Shown piece by piece: positions 1-7,931 of a stretch of 64,000 nucleotides of DNA (position 1 is its first letter; the number at the start of each line of letters is the position of its first letter). Source of the DNA: Roseateles puraquae (lineage in GTDB: Bacteria > Pseudomonadota > Gammaproteobacteria > Burkholderiales > Burkholderiaceae_C). The translations under genes were made by a program, and so were the position numbers. The notes below the pieces were generated by a model. It did no database searches. It was not told the DNA's origin and saw only the letters and a list, made by a program, of their open reading frames with translations. Location of the stretch: NCBI RefSeq assembly GCF_002205845.1, contig NZ_NISI01000001.1, positions 620,001 to 684,000 on the forward strand. Direction: 5' to 3'.

Positions 1-594
1 GAGCGGGAAGCCATGAAGCTCGGCCAGGCCATGGCAGGCCAGCCCCAGGTCGCCGCCACTGCGAAGGCCATGGAGCGCTTCGCCGACAACCAGGCGGCCC
101 AGGCCAACCGCTACCAGGCCTGGACAGGCCAGAGCCAGACCGGCAGCTATCGCATCGAGGAGAAGGTGCGCATCGTGCATGCCGACCCCATCTGCATGAG
201 CCTGCCGACCGCGCGCTGCACCCGCATCGAGACCCGCGGCGGCGAAGGGCGAATCAAGCTGACCGATGCCAGCACGGGCGCGGTGGAGCTGGATCTCGCC
301 AAGGGCCTGCTGACCATCCACCCGCCAATGTCGCCAGAAGCACTTGCCTACACGGAAACGGTCGTGACGGACGAACCCGAGGGCACGCATTCCGTCCCGA
401 CCCCACGCGGCGCACAGCCCCGGCAGGGCGTATTCCTGAAATCACCCAGCAATGGCACGCTCGTCTCGCCTTCGTTCACGGCGCCCCTCAAGGGCGGCTG
501 GCGCAGTCAGAGTGGGATTCAGACCGTGCCACTCGGCGGCAAGGACGAGGCCAGCGGCACTCTCACCATGAAGTGGCGATTCCAGGTGCAGTAA
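1..594 (+). CDS. Unidentified protein, probably 5'-truncated by the window edge
   Basis: The frame is open from the first base to a TAA at 592-594, so the first in-frame ATG (base 13) may or may not be the true start; no convincing Shine-Dalgarno precedes it. From that ATG the product would be 193 residues. The first about 40 residues are Ala/Gln-rich and probably helical, and the rest is short polar beta-type segments with Gly-rich turns (for example RIETRGGEGRIKLTDAS). No signal peptide or membrane segment is visible in the part present. I do not recognise the family. It is separated by 116 bases from the next gene on the same strand. Confidence 0.55.
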   Translation, partial: EREAMKLGQAMAGQPQVAATAKAMERFADNQAAQANRYQAWTGQSQTGSYRIEEKVRIVHADPICMSLPTARCTRIETRGGEGRIKLTDASTGAVELDLAKGLLTIHPPMSPEALAYTETVVTDEPEGTHSVPTPRGAQPRQGVFLKSPSNGTLVSPSFTAPLKGGWRSQSGIQTVPLGGKDEASGTLTMKWRFQVQ

Positions 595-710
595 CGCCTT
601 GCCTGGGCAGAGCCACGGGCGGACACATCAGGTGACTCGCGCCCGGCCCGGCATTGGCTACGATGCCGCCCGGCCACGGACCCACCCGGCGGCCGCATTG
701 CCGACTGCCC

Positions 711-2117
711 ATGCCCCTGTTCCGTCTCGTTGTCGCCCTGGCCGCCTGCTGCACCGCCCTCGCCCACGCCGCCCAGCCCTACCAGGCCAGCGCGCCGCTG
801 TCGTGGGAGCTGAAGAATGCCCGCTGGTTCGACGGCCGGCAGATTCAGCGCGGCAACCTGTACGTCGAAGACGGCGTCTTCGTGGCGAAGAAGCCGGCCA
901 AGGTCAACCGCAAGATGGACCTGCGCGGGCAGCAGGTGCTGATCAATCCGCTTGCCGAAGCCCACAACCACAACCTCCAGACCGCCTGGGGCTGGGGCCA
1001 ATACGCGGACAAGTACATCGACGAGGGGGTCTTCTACGCGGCCATGCTCTGCGGCGACCCGGCCGGCGTGGCCGAGGTGGGGCCGCTGGCGGCCACGCCG
1101 GCGGCGCCGGACGTCAGCTTCGTCACCGCCTGCATCACCTCGCCAGACGGTTACCCGCTGGCCGCCGTGCTGCCTGAACCCACACCGGCGGCTGCCGCAG
1201 CGCAGTCGCTGATCGTGCTGGTCGACAGCCCCGAGCAGGCACGCGAACAGTGGCCCGCCATCCAGGCGCGCGGCGGGCGCTGGCTGCGGCTGGTGCTGGC
1301 CCACAGCGAGCGGCCTGAGCTGCGCCAGCAGCCCGAGATGTTCGGCCGGCTGGGCCTGCGGCCCGACACCGCCGCCGAACTGACCCGGCTGGCGCATGCC
1401 GATGGCAAGCGGGTCGTCGCCCACGTCGAGACGGCGGCCGACTTCGACGCCGCCCTGGCCGCGGGTGTCGATGCGATCGCCCACCTGCCGGGCTATGCCA
1501 ACACCTTGAACGAGCCAGCCGAGCAGTTTGCAATCAGCGAGACGGCAGCGGCCCAGGCGGCGCGACAGAAGACGGCCGTCATCACCACCACGGCCGCCAC
1601 GGCCCTCTTCAAGCTCGACGACGCCGCGCTCGCCGCGCTGCGCGAGGTTCAACGCGCCAACCTGGCGCGCCTGCAAGCGGCCGGCGTGCCGCTGCTGATG
1701 GGCTCGGATGTCTTCATCGGCACAGCCCGCAACGAGCTGCATGCGCTGGACGATCTCGGCCTGGACCGCGCCACCGTGCTGCGCCTGGCCACGCAAGACA
1801 CGCCGCGCGCGCTGTTCCCCGGCCGGCGCCTGGGCTGCTTCGACCCCGGCTGCGAGGCCAGCTTCCTGCTGCTGGGCGGCGACCCGCTGGCTGACCTGAG
1901 CCAGGTCGACATGCCGCTGCTGCGAGTCAAGCAGGGCCGGCTGCTGACCCGGCTGGCCGACGTGGCCGCCTCCAGCTCCCAGGCCACCGCCTCGACGGCT
2001 GACGCGCCCAAGAAACCTGCGCCCAAGGCCAAGGGCAAGACGAAGGCCAAGTCCACCGGCAAGTCCGCCGCTGCCAGCAGCAAAACCAAGGCGACAGCCA
2101 AGGCCAAGGCCCGCTGA
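711..2117 (+). CDS. Exported amidohydrolase-family metal-dependent hydrolase with Lys/Ala-rich tail
   Basis: Predicted 468 residues. I chose the ATG at 711 over the upstream ATG at 654 because it gives a clean signal peptide (LFRLVVALAACCTALAHA, then QPYQ), implying export. The amidohydrolase (TIM-barrel) signature follows: HNHN with H85 and H87 as the first metal ligands, VVAHVE (H238), IAHLPG (H258) and the GSD motif with D333. The usual bridging lysine is not evident. Substrate cannot be deduced; the fold covers imidazolonepropionase-like and prolidase-like enzymes. The last about 35 residues are almost only Lys, Ala, Pro, Thr and Ser, like a histone-H1-type tail, which is odd on an exported enzyme. 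The next gene starts 13 bases downstream. Confidence 0.85.
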   Translation: MPLFRLVVALAACCTALAHAAQPYQASAPLSWELKNARWFDGRQIQRGNLYVEDGVFVAKKPAKVNRKMDLRGQQVLINPLAEAHNHNLQTAWGWGQYADKYIDEGVFYAAMLCGDPAGVAEVGPLAATPAAPDVSFVTACITSPDGYPLAAVLPEPTPAAAAAQSLIVLVDSPEQAREQWPAIQARGGRWLRLVLAHSERPELRQQPEMFGRLGLRPDTAAELTRLAHADGKRVVAHVETAADFDAALAAGVDAIAHLPGYANTLNEPAEQFAISETAAAQAARQKTAVITTTAATALFKLDDAALAALREVQRANLARLQAAGVPLLMGSDVFIGTARNELHALDDLGLDRATVLRLATQDTPRALFPGRRLGCFDPGCEASFLLLGGDPLADLSQVDMPLLRVKQGRLLTRLADVAASSSQATASTADAPKKPAPKAKGKTKAKSTGKSAAASSKTKATAKAKAR

Positions 2118-2130
2118 GTACAGTCTCGCG

Positions 2131-3354
2131 ATGACCGTGCACCGTTCCACGCCCACCGGGCTGTCCGTCCAGCAGGCGCTGCTGTGTGGCGCCCTGATCG
2201 TCACGATGTCGATGGGCATCCGCCACGGCTTCGGCTTCTGGCTGCAACCCATCATCACCGAGCGGGGCTGGACACGGGAAACCTTCTCCTTCGCCATGGC
2301 GGTGCAGAACCTCGCCTGGGGCGTCGCCGGGCCGCTGGCCGGCATGCTGGCCGACCGCTTCGGGGCCTGGCGGGTGCTCATCGGCGGTGGGCTGGCCTAC
2401 GCCACGGGCCTGGCGCTGATGGCGGTGACCAGCCATCCGTTGAGCTTCACGCTGGGCGCCGGCGTGCTCATCGGCGTGGCGCAGTCGGGGTCGACTTATG
2501 CGGTCATCTACGGCGTGCTGGGCCGCACGGTGTCGGCCGAGAAGCGCTCCTGGGCCTTCGGCGTCGCGGCGGCCGCCGGCTCGTTCGGCCAGTTCGTGAT
2601 GATCCCGGTAGAGACCTGGCTCATCAGCCACCTGGGCTGGCAGGGCGCCCTCTTCCTGCTGGCGGGTGCCGCGCTGCTGATCGTGCCGCTGGCACTCGGC
2701 GTGCGAGAGCGGCATGGCCCGGCCACGAACGCCGGGCACCAGAGCATCGGCCAGGCGCTGCGCGAGGCCTTCGGCTACCGCAGCTTCCAGTTGCTGATGC
2801 TGGGCTACTTCGTCTGTGGCTTCCAGGTCGTCTTCATCGGCGTGCACCTGCCGAGCTACCTGAAGGACCACGGCCTGGGCCTGGGCGTGTCCACCGGCGC
2901 GCTGATGCTGATCGGCCTGTTCAACATCTTCGGCACCTATGCCGCCGGCATGCTGGGCCAGCGCTTCCCGAAGCGCTACCTGCTCTCGGTCATCTATGGC
3001 GCTCGCGCGGTGGCCATCCTCACCTTCATCTCGGTGCCGCTGACGCCGGTGAGCGTGTACGTCTTCGCCGCGGTGATGGGCTTCCTGTGGTTGTCCACCG
3101 TGCCGCCCACCAACGCGGTGGTCGCGCAGATCTTCGGCGCCCAGCATCTGTCGATGCTGGGTGGCTTCGTCTTCCTGAGCCACCAGGTCGGCAGCTTCCT
3201 GGGCGTGTGGCTGGGCGGCAAGCTCTACGACGCCACCGGCAGTTATGACGTGGTCTGGTGGCTGGCGATCGCACTCGGCGTGATGGCCATGCTGGCCAAC
3301 CTCCCGGTGCGCGAAGGCCCCATCCAACGCGCTCCCAGCGCCCGCCCGGCATGA
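2131..3354 (+). CDS. MFS transporter
   Basis: 407-residue inner-membrane protein with about twelve hydrophobic segments in two halves separated by a polar loop near residues 195-215. The loop after the second helix of the first half carries GMLADRFGAWRVLIGGG, the conserved G-x-x-x-D-R-x-G type motif of the major facilitator superfamily. The arrangement resembles the monocarboxylate/oxalate-formate type, but the substrate is unknown. It starts 13 bases after the amidohydrolase gene. Its TGA overlaps the ATG of the next small ORF (ATGA at 3351-3354), so the small ORF and the methyltransferase behind it are probably translationally coupled to it. Confidence 0.85.
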   Translation: MTVHRSTPTGLSVQQALLCGALIVTMSMGIRHGFGFWLQPIITERGWTRETFSFAMAVQNLAWGVAGPLAGMLADRFGAWRVLIGGGLAYATGLALMAVTSHPLSFTLGAGVLIGVAQSGSTYAVIYGVLGRTVSAEKRSWAFGVAAAAGSFGQFVMIPVETWLISHLGWQGALFLLAGAALLIVPLALGVRERHGPATNAGHQSIGQALREAFGYRSFQLLMLGYFVCGFQVVFIGVHLPSYLKDHGLGLGVSTGALMLIGLFNIFGTYAAGMLGQRFPKRYLLSVIYGARAVAILTFISVPLTPVSVYVFAAVMGFLWLSTVPPTNAVVAQIFGAQHLSMLGGFVFLSHQVGSFLGVWLGGKLYDATGSYDVVWWLAIALGVMAMLANLPVREGPIQRAPSARPA

Positions 3355-3476
3355 AGCCCCGGCGCTGGCTGATCCCGCTGGTCGTCGTGGCGGCACTGAC
3401 ACTCACCGCCCTCGCCTACCGACACCCGGCCGTGATGATCCAACTCAGCGAGCAGCTGTGGGCCTGCTTCGGATGA
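3351..3476 (+). CDS. 41-residue single-pass membrane peptide
   Basis: A 41-residue ORF that begins inside the MFS stop codon (ATGA, 3351-3354) and ends inside the start of the methyltransferase (ATGA, 3473-3476). The sequence is MKPRRW, one hydrophobic helix of about 17 residues ([17 protein letters not shown]), then an amphipathic end with one Cys. The positive N-terminus predicts a cytoplasmic N-terminus with the C-terminus outside. Exact coupling on both sides supports real translation. Function is unknown; it could be an accessory peptide of the MFS protein. An alternative in-frame ATG at 3258 would overlap the MFS gene extensively and is less likely. Confidence 0.5.
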   Translation: MKPRRWLIPLVVVAALTLTALAYRHPAVMIQLSEQLWACFG

Positions 3477-3994
3477 CACCCGCGCCCACAGCAACTGCGC
3501 CGTCCGCCTGGCTGCAACGCTTCGCGCCTCAGCCCGCAGGCACGGCACTGGACGTGGCCTGCGGCTCCGGGCGCAACCTGACCTGGCTGGTGAACACCGG
3601 CTGGCAAGTCACCGGTGTGGACCGGGACACCGCCGCCACCGCACCGCTGCAGAACCTGGCAAAGATCGTCAACGCCGACATCGAGAACGGCCCCTGGCCG
3701 TTCCAGGACGCGGGCTTCGACCTCGTGGTCGTCTGCAATTACCTGTGGCGCCCGCTGTTCGAGTGCATCCGCAGCGCGGTCAAGCCCGGCGGCTGGCTGA
3801 TCTGGGAAACCTTCGCCAACGGGCAGCAGACCATCGGCCGGCCGTCACGCCCCGACTTCCTGCTGCAACGTGGCGAACTGCTGCGGGTCTGCGGCGACTG
3901 GCGCATCGTGGCTTACGAAGACCTGTTCGAACCCGGCGTCAACCCGCGCTTCGTGCAGCGCGTTGCGGCCGTCCGGCCCGGCGTGCCGGCCTAA
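3473..3994 (+). CDS. Class I SAM-dependent methyltransferase
   Basis: 173 residues, starting at the ATG that overlaps the previous stop codon. Motif I for S-adenosylmethionine binding is [10 protein letters not shown] at residues 26-35, followed by the acidic residue ending strand 2 (VTGVDRD) and a motif-IV-like segment [14 protein letters not shown]. The protein is short and of the TehB/UbiE-like Rossmann type, soluble and cytoplasmic. The substrate cannot be predicted. It is the last gene of the small cluster that begins with the amidohydrolase and ends 29 bases before dapA. Confidence 0.8.
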   Translation: MTPAPTATAPSAWLQRFAPQPAGTALDVACGSGRNLTWLVNTGWQVTGVDRDTAATAPLQNLAKIVNADIENGPWPFQDAGFDLVVVCNYLWRPLFECIRSAVKPGGWLIWETFANGQQTIGRPSRPDFLLQRGELLRVCGDWRIVAYEDLFEPGVNPRFVQRVAAVRPGVPA

Positions 3995-4023
3995 AATCAC
4001 CTGATTCACCTCCGCATCACACC

Positions 4024-4905
4024 ATGAAGCCCATCCTCGGCAGCATCGTCGCCCTCGTCACCCCCATGAACGAGGACGGCAGCATCGACTACCCGGCGCT
4101 GCGTCGCCTGATCGACTGGCATGTCGAGGAAGGCACGGCCTGTGTCGGCGTCGTCGGCACCACGGGCGAATCGCCCACGGTCAGCATGGAAGAGAACCGC
4201 GAAATCATTCGCGTGGCCGTCGAGCATGCCAAGGGCCGGATTCCCATCCTGGCTGGCACCGGCGCCAATTCCACCGCCGAGGCGATCGAGCTCAGCCGCT
4301 ACGCCAAGGAAGTGGGTGCCGATTGCACGCTGTCGGTGGTGCCCTACTACAACAAGCCCTCGCAGGAGGGCATCTACCAGCACTTCAAGGCGATCGCCGA
4401 GGCCGTGGACATCCCCATGATGCTCTACAACGTGCCTGGCCGGACCGTGGCAGACATGGCGCCCGAGACCACCCTGCGCTGCGCCAGCCTGCCCGGCGTG
4501 TTCGGCGTGAAGGAGGCCACCGGCAACATCGAGCGCGCGGCCTACCTGATCAAGCACGCGCCGGCGGGCTTTCACATCTACTCGGGCGATGACGGCACCG
4601 CCGTGGCGCTCATGCTGCTGGGCGGCCATGGCAATGTGAGCGTCACCGCCAACGTCGCCCCGCGCCAGATGGCCGAGATGTGCCGCCTGGCCATCGCCGG
4701 CAACGTCGTCGAGGCCCGCAAGATCCACCTGCAGCTGCTCGGCCTGCACAAGCAACTGTTCTGCGAACCCAGCCCAGCGCCGGCCAAGTGGGCGCTGTCG
4801 CGCCTGGGCCGCTGCGGCGCCGCGCTGCGCCTGCCCATCACGCCGCTGACCTCCGCCGGCCAGGCCAGCGTCGGTCAGGCGATGGTCGAAGCAGGTCTGC
4901 TCTAA
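4024..4905 (+). CDS. dapA: 4-hydroxy-tetrahydrodipicolinate synthase
   Basis: 293 residues, the usual DapA length. It condenses pyruvate with L-aspartate-semialdehyde in the first committed step of lysine and diaminopimelate synthesis. Visible landmarks are the pyruvate-binding TTGES (46-50), Y135 in LYNVPGR and the Schiff-base K163 in GVKEATGN. The ATG at 4024 is preferred because the protein aligns from its first residue with the family ([15 protein letters not shown]); the same frame is open upstream but is only an extension over the methyltransferase gene. The following gene is bamC, the same neighbour as in enterobacteria (dapA-nlpB). Confidence 0.97.
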   Translation: MKPILGSIVALVTPMNEDGSIDYPALRRLIDWHVEEGTACVGVVGTTGESPTVSMEENREIIRVAVEHAKGRIPILAGTGANSTAEAIELSRYAKEVGADCTLSVVPYYNKPSQEGIYQHFKAIAEAVDIPMMLYNVPGRTVADMAPETTLRCASLPGVFGVKEATGNIERAAYLIKHAPAGFHIYSGDDGTAVALMLLGGHGNVSVTANVAPRQMAEMCRLAIAGNVVEARKIHLQLLGLHKQLFCEPSPAPAKWALSRLGRCGAALRLPITPLTSAGQASVGQAMVEAGLL

Positions 4906-4961
4906 TGCGCGGCTGCGCCAGCGCGGTCTGGCGCCTTTGTTCCCCGGAGATTTCCAGCGTG

Positions 4962-6143
4962 ATGTCTGTTTCCTCGCTTCGCCCCACGGCGACCCGTCTG
5001 GCCTGCACGGCCTTCGTCCTGTCGCTCGCCGGCTGCAGCACTTTCGACAGCGTGTTCTCGTCGGACAAGGTCGACTACAAGACCGCCGCCCGCCAGACCC
5101 AGGGCCTGGAAGTCCCGCCGGACCTGACCCAGCTCGCCAAGGACAATCGCGCCCAGGTGCAGGGCGGCTCGATCACCGCCTCCGCCCTGTCGGCCGTGAA
5201 GCCGGCGAATTCCACCAACGCCGCCGGCCTCGTGGCTGGCAGCGTGGCCACCAACGTGGCCGGTGATGTGCGCCTGGAGCGCAGCGGCAGCGAGCGCTGG
5301 CTGCACACGTCGCTCACGCCCGAGCAGCTCTGGCCGCAGATCCGCACCTTCTGGCAGGAGCGCGGCCTGGAGGTCATCAAGGAGCAGCCCGAGATCGGCG
5401 TCATGGAGACCAACTGGGCCGAAAACCGCGCCAAGTTGCCGCAGGACTTCATCCGCTCCACCATCGGCAAGGTGTTCGACGGCCTGTACTCCACCGGCGA
5501 GCGCGACATGTACCGCACCCGCATCGAGCGCGGCGCCAACGGCACCGACATCTTCATCAGCCACCGCGGCATGCAGGAGGTCTACACCTCCCAGAGTCGC
5601 GATTCAACCGCCTGGCAGGCCCGGCCGGCTGACCCCTTCCTCGAAGGCGAGATGCTGTCGCGCCTGATGCTCAAGCTCGGCGGCAAGGAAGACCTGGCCA
5701 AGGCCGTCGCGACCGAGTCCGGCAAGCCTGCGGCAACAACGGCGGCGGCCAACACCATGAAGGTGGGTGGCGACATGCCGCGGCCGGAGCGCCGTGCGCT
5801 GTCCGAAGTGCCTGACAGCCTGACCGTCAATGACGGCTTCGACCGAGCCTGGCGCCGCGTCGGCCTGTCGCTGGATCGCCATGGCTTCACCATCGAAGAC
5901 CGCGACCGTGCCGCCGGCCTGTTCTTCCTGCGCTATGCCGACCCCGAGAAGGCGGGCCAGGACGAACCCAACTTCTTCCAGCGCCTGTTCGGTGCCAAGG
6001 CGTCCGCGCCGGTGCGCTACCGCGTCGCGGTCAAGGCCGACGGCGTGAAGAGCACGGTGCGCATCCTGAACGACGGCGGCCAGCCGGTGACGGATGACAA
6101 CGCCAAGCGCATCCTCAGCCTGCTGATGGATGACCTGAAGTAA
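4962..6143 (+). CDS. bamC: Outer membrane assembly lipoprotein BamC
   Basis: 393 residues with a lipoprotein signal peptide ending in LSLAGC (acylated Cys at position 25). BamC is a component of the BAM complex, which inserts beta-barrel proteins into the outer membrane. A flexible N-terminal segment (VDYKTAARQTQGLEVPPDLT) precedes two helix-grip domains, roughly residues 95-235 and 270-390, the layout of BamC. I chose the ATG at 4962, preceded by GGAGA at 4946-4950; a GTG lies immediately before it at 4959, and another in-frame ATG overlaps the dapA stop at 4905. The dapA-bamC linkage supports the assignment. Confidence 0.92.
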   Translation: MSVSSLRPTATRLACTAFVLSLAGCSTFDSVFSSDKVDYKTAARQTQGLEVPPDLTQLAKDNRAQVQGGSITASALSAVKPANSTNAAGLVAGSVATNVAGDVRLERSGSERWLHTSLTPEQLWPQIRTFWQERGLEVIKEQPEIGVMETNWAENRAKLPQDFIRSTIGKVFDGLYSTGERDMYRTRIERGANGTDIFISHRGMQEVYTSQSRDSTAWQARPADPFLEGEMLSRLMLKLGGKEDLAKAVATESGKPAATTAAANTMKVGGDMPRPERRALSEVPDSLTVNDGFDRAWRRVGLSLDRHGFTIEDRDRAAGLFFLRYADPEKAGQDEPNFFQRLFGAKASAPVRYRVAVKADGVKSTVRILNDGGQPVTDDNAKRILSLLMDDLK

Positions 6144-6162
6144 ACCGACCCGCGCTGCCGTG

Positions 6163-6942
6163 ATGCGGTTCTGCAGCCTCGGCAGCGGCAGCGGCGGCAA
6201 CTCGACCCTCATCGAGGCCAGCCAGGGCATCACGCGCACGCGGCTGCTGGTAGACGCCGGCTTCAGCGTGCGCGAGCTCGTCAAGCGCCTCGCTCGTGCA
6301 GGCTGCGAGCCCGAATCGGTCGACGCGGTGTTCATCACGCACGAGCACGGCGATCACATCGGCTGCGCACTCGCCTTCGCCAGCCGCTACCGCGTACCGC
6401 TGGTCACCAGCCGCGGCACCTGGCGTGCCGTTGGCAAGGACGACTTCGATCCCGGGCTGTTGCGCCTCGTGCGCGACGGGGAGACCCTGGCGCTGGGCGA
6501 TCTCGAAGTGAACCCGTTCGGGGTGCCGCACGATGCCAACGAACCGTTGCAGCTGACCCTGAATGACGGCGCCGCACGCCTGGGCCTGGTCACCGACCTG
6601 GGCAGCGCGCCGGAGAGCGTGTCACGCGCATTGGCGGGCTGCCAGGCGCTGCTGCTGGAATGCAATCACGACGAGATGCTGTTGCGCAGCGGGCCGTATC
6701 ACCCGGCACTCAAGAAGCGCATCCTGGGCAGCCACGGGCATCTGTCGAACACCGCGGCTGCGGAGCTGCTGGCGCGCTGCCTGCACGGCCGGCTGTCGCT
6801 CGTGGCCGCCGCCCACCTCAGCGAGACCAACAACACGCCGGCACTGGCGCTCGCAGCGCTGGCGCCCGTCCTGCAGGGCGGCGGGCCGGAGGTCCGGGTG
6901 GCCGATCCCAAACTCGGGCTGGACTGGTTCGCCGTGGGCTGA
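6163..6942 (+). CDS. MBL-fold metallo-hydrolase
   Basis: 259 residues. The N-terminal strand MRFCSLGSGSGGNSTLIE and the metal-binding HEHGDH (H60, H62, D64, H65) define a metallo-beta-lactamase fold of the YycJ/PhnP-like group, which contains phosphodiesterases and nucleases. Later ligand positions are recognisable in ECNHDE, GSHGHLS and AAHLSETNN. An in-frame GTG lies three bases before the chosen ATG. The gene is 19 bases behind bamC and probably in the same transcript as dapA-bamC. Its C-terminus is compact, so this is not a longer RNase J-type enzyme. The physiological substrate is not predictable. Confidence 0.88.
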   Translation: MRFCSLGSGSGGNSTLIEASQGITRTRLLVDAGFSVRELVKRLARAGCEPESVDAVFITHEHGDHIGCALAFASRYRVPLVTSRGTWRAVGKDDFDPGLLRLVRDGETLALGDLEVNPFGVPHDANEPLQLTLNDGAARLGLVTDLGSAPESVSRALAGCQALLLECNHDEMLLRSGPYHPALKKRILGSHGHLSNTAAAELLARCLHGRLSLVAAAHLSETNNTPALALAALAPVLQGGGPEVRVADPKLGLDWFAVG

Positions 6943-7007
6943 TTCCGTCGGCGGACACGGCGCGCAAAGATTTGTAATCCAGGCGGGCGACGTTGGGGAA
7001 ACGTCGC

Positions 7008-7050
7008 AAAAAAGAAAAAAGCCGCCGCTGCTTTCGCAGCGACGGCTTTT
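7008..7050. terminator. Strong bidirectional intrinsic terminator
   Basis: An 11-bp stem with one mismatch (7021-7031 with 7036-7046, loop TTTC) is flanked on the left by a nearly pure A tract (7008-7020) and on the right by T4 (7047-7050). Read on the minus strand, the hairpin is followed by a long U tract and lies just behind the stop codon of the small lipoprotein gene. Read on the plus strand it follows the MBL-fold hydrolase gene, with a weaker U4 tail. Confidence 0.9.
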
Positions 7051-7068
7051 CTCGTGGGGACGAAGTGA

Positions 7069-7272
7069 TTACTTCGAGGCAGCCGAAGCGCCAGCGTCGA
7101 CAGCCGAAGCGCCGGCGTCCACAGCGCTGGCAGCAGCCGAAGCAGCTTCCGAAGCGGCCGGGGCGGGAGCGGCGACGGGGGCCGGGGCCTCAACCTTGGG
7201 TTCTTCCTTCTTGCTGCAAGCGGTCAGAGCAGCAGCAGCCAGCAGGGAAGCCAACAGGATCGACTTATTCAT
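7069..7272 (-). CDS. Small Ala-rich lipoprotein
   Basis: 67 residues when started at the ATG at 7272; an upstream in-frame start at 7284 would add four residues. The signal peptide MNKSILLASLLAAAALTAC ends in a lipobox with acylated Cys19. The mature part begins SKKEEPKVEAP and is otherwise Ala/Pro/Ser/Glu with the heptapeptide VDAGASA in tandem (a 21-bp DNA repeat). It looks like an unstructured surface or periplasm-facing tether; function is unknown. The gene stands alone between its own likely promoter and a strong terminator, which suggests substantial expression. Confidence 0.8.
   Translation of the reverse strand: MNKSILLASLLAAAALTACSKKEEPKVEAPAPVAAPAPAASEAASAAASAVDAGASAVDAGASAASK
7080..7121. 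repeat. Two tandem 21-bp units in the small lipoprotein gene
   Basis: Positions 7080-7100 and 7101-7121 are two copies of a 21-bp unit that differ at two positions. On the minus strand each encodes one VDAGASA-type heptapeptide, and a degenerate third copy follows. Copy number of such units may vary between strains by replication slippage without breaking the frame. Confidence 0.75.
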
Positions 7273-7408
7273 ACTTGTCCTCAAACGTTGATACGACGGT
7301 GCACACCATAATTTTGGGGTCGTGCGCCAGTGCGTTTTTCACACCGACTGCCGACCCCGACAGAACAAGACGCGGAAAACCTCGAGCGCTTCCCTCGCCT
7401 AGCCAACA

Positions 7409-7414
7409 ATTATA
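7409..7414 (-). promoter_or_regulatory. Candidate -10 element for the small lipoprotein gene
   Basis: A perfect TATAAT on the minus strand lies in an AT-richer patch of the 164-base gap upstream of the lipoprotein start (7272). No good -35 box stands at 16-18 bp; the closest TTGTGA is about 22 bp upstream. The implied leader is about 130 bases. This is a sequence-pattern call only. Confidence 0.4.
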
Positions 7415-7436
7415 GGGGTTTGCGCGACAGCTTCGG

Positions 7437-7931
7437 TCACAACCCCAAAGTCGTGGGCGCAAATGATTCGCTCGAACGTTGTGCAACGGCATCAAACCAT
7501 TCAAGCCCGCGCAGCCGCTGGGCGGCTTCCAGGCTGATCTCGCCCCGCCAAAGATGCCGGTCGAACAGGCGCAGCGTCACCGTGGACTCGGCACAGACAG
7601 CCATCAGCAAGCTTTCCGGCGCGCCTTCAAGCCGCAACTCCGGCTCCACCGCCCGGGCCGTTATGCAGTGGGCGAAGTCACGCCGCCAGCGCACGAACCG
7701 CGGATGGCGGCGGGCGATGTCCTCGTACTGCACGGCCAGCAGATGCAATTGGCGCCCGGCACGCGCCCAACTGGTGAGCGACGCCAGCGCCTGCGCGTCC
7801 GACAAGGGCCAGTCGACAAAGCTGTCATCCCAGGCATGCACCTCGCGGCAGCCCTGTGCCGAGATCCAGCCCAGCATCTCGACCATCAGCCGCTGGAACT
7901 CGGCCCGGCCCGAAAAGGTCTGGGCCTTCAT
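7437..7931 (-). CDS. Uncharacterised protein coupled to roxA
   Basis: 164 residues, starting at the ATG that overlaps the roxA stop (ATGA on the minus strand at 7931-7928). It is rich in Trp, Arg and Leu and contains segments such as VEMLGWISAQGCREVHAWD and QYEDIARRHPRFVRWRRDF. The predicted protein is soluble with mixed alpha/beta character, with no signal peptide and no recognised catalytic motif. Tight coupling suggests a role linked to the oxygenase or simply shared expression. I do not recognise a characterised family. Confidence 0.65.
   Translation of the reverse strand: MKAQTFSGRAEFQRLMVEMLGWISAQGCREVHAWDDSFVDWPLSDAQALASLTSWARAGRQLHLLAVQYEDIARRHPRFVRWRRDFAHCITARAVEPELRLEGAPESLLMAVCAESTVTLRLFDRHLWRGEISLEAAQRLRGLEWFDAVAQRSSESFAPTTLGL

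Noticed and set aside
519-2381. 620-residue open frame on the minus strand
   Set aside because: Antisense to the amidohydrolase gene, low-complexity Arg/Gly/Gln-rich translation. Long antisense frames are expected in DNA of this GC content. The plus-strand protein has clear family motifs.
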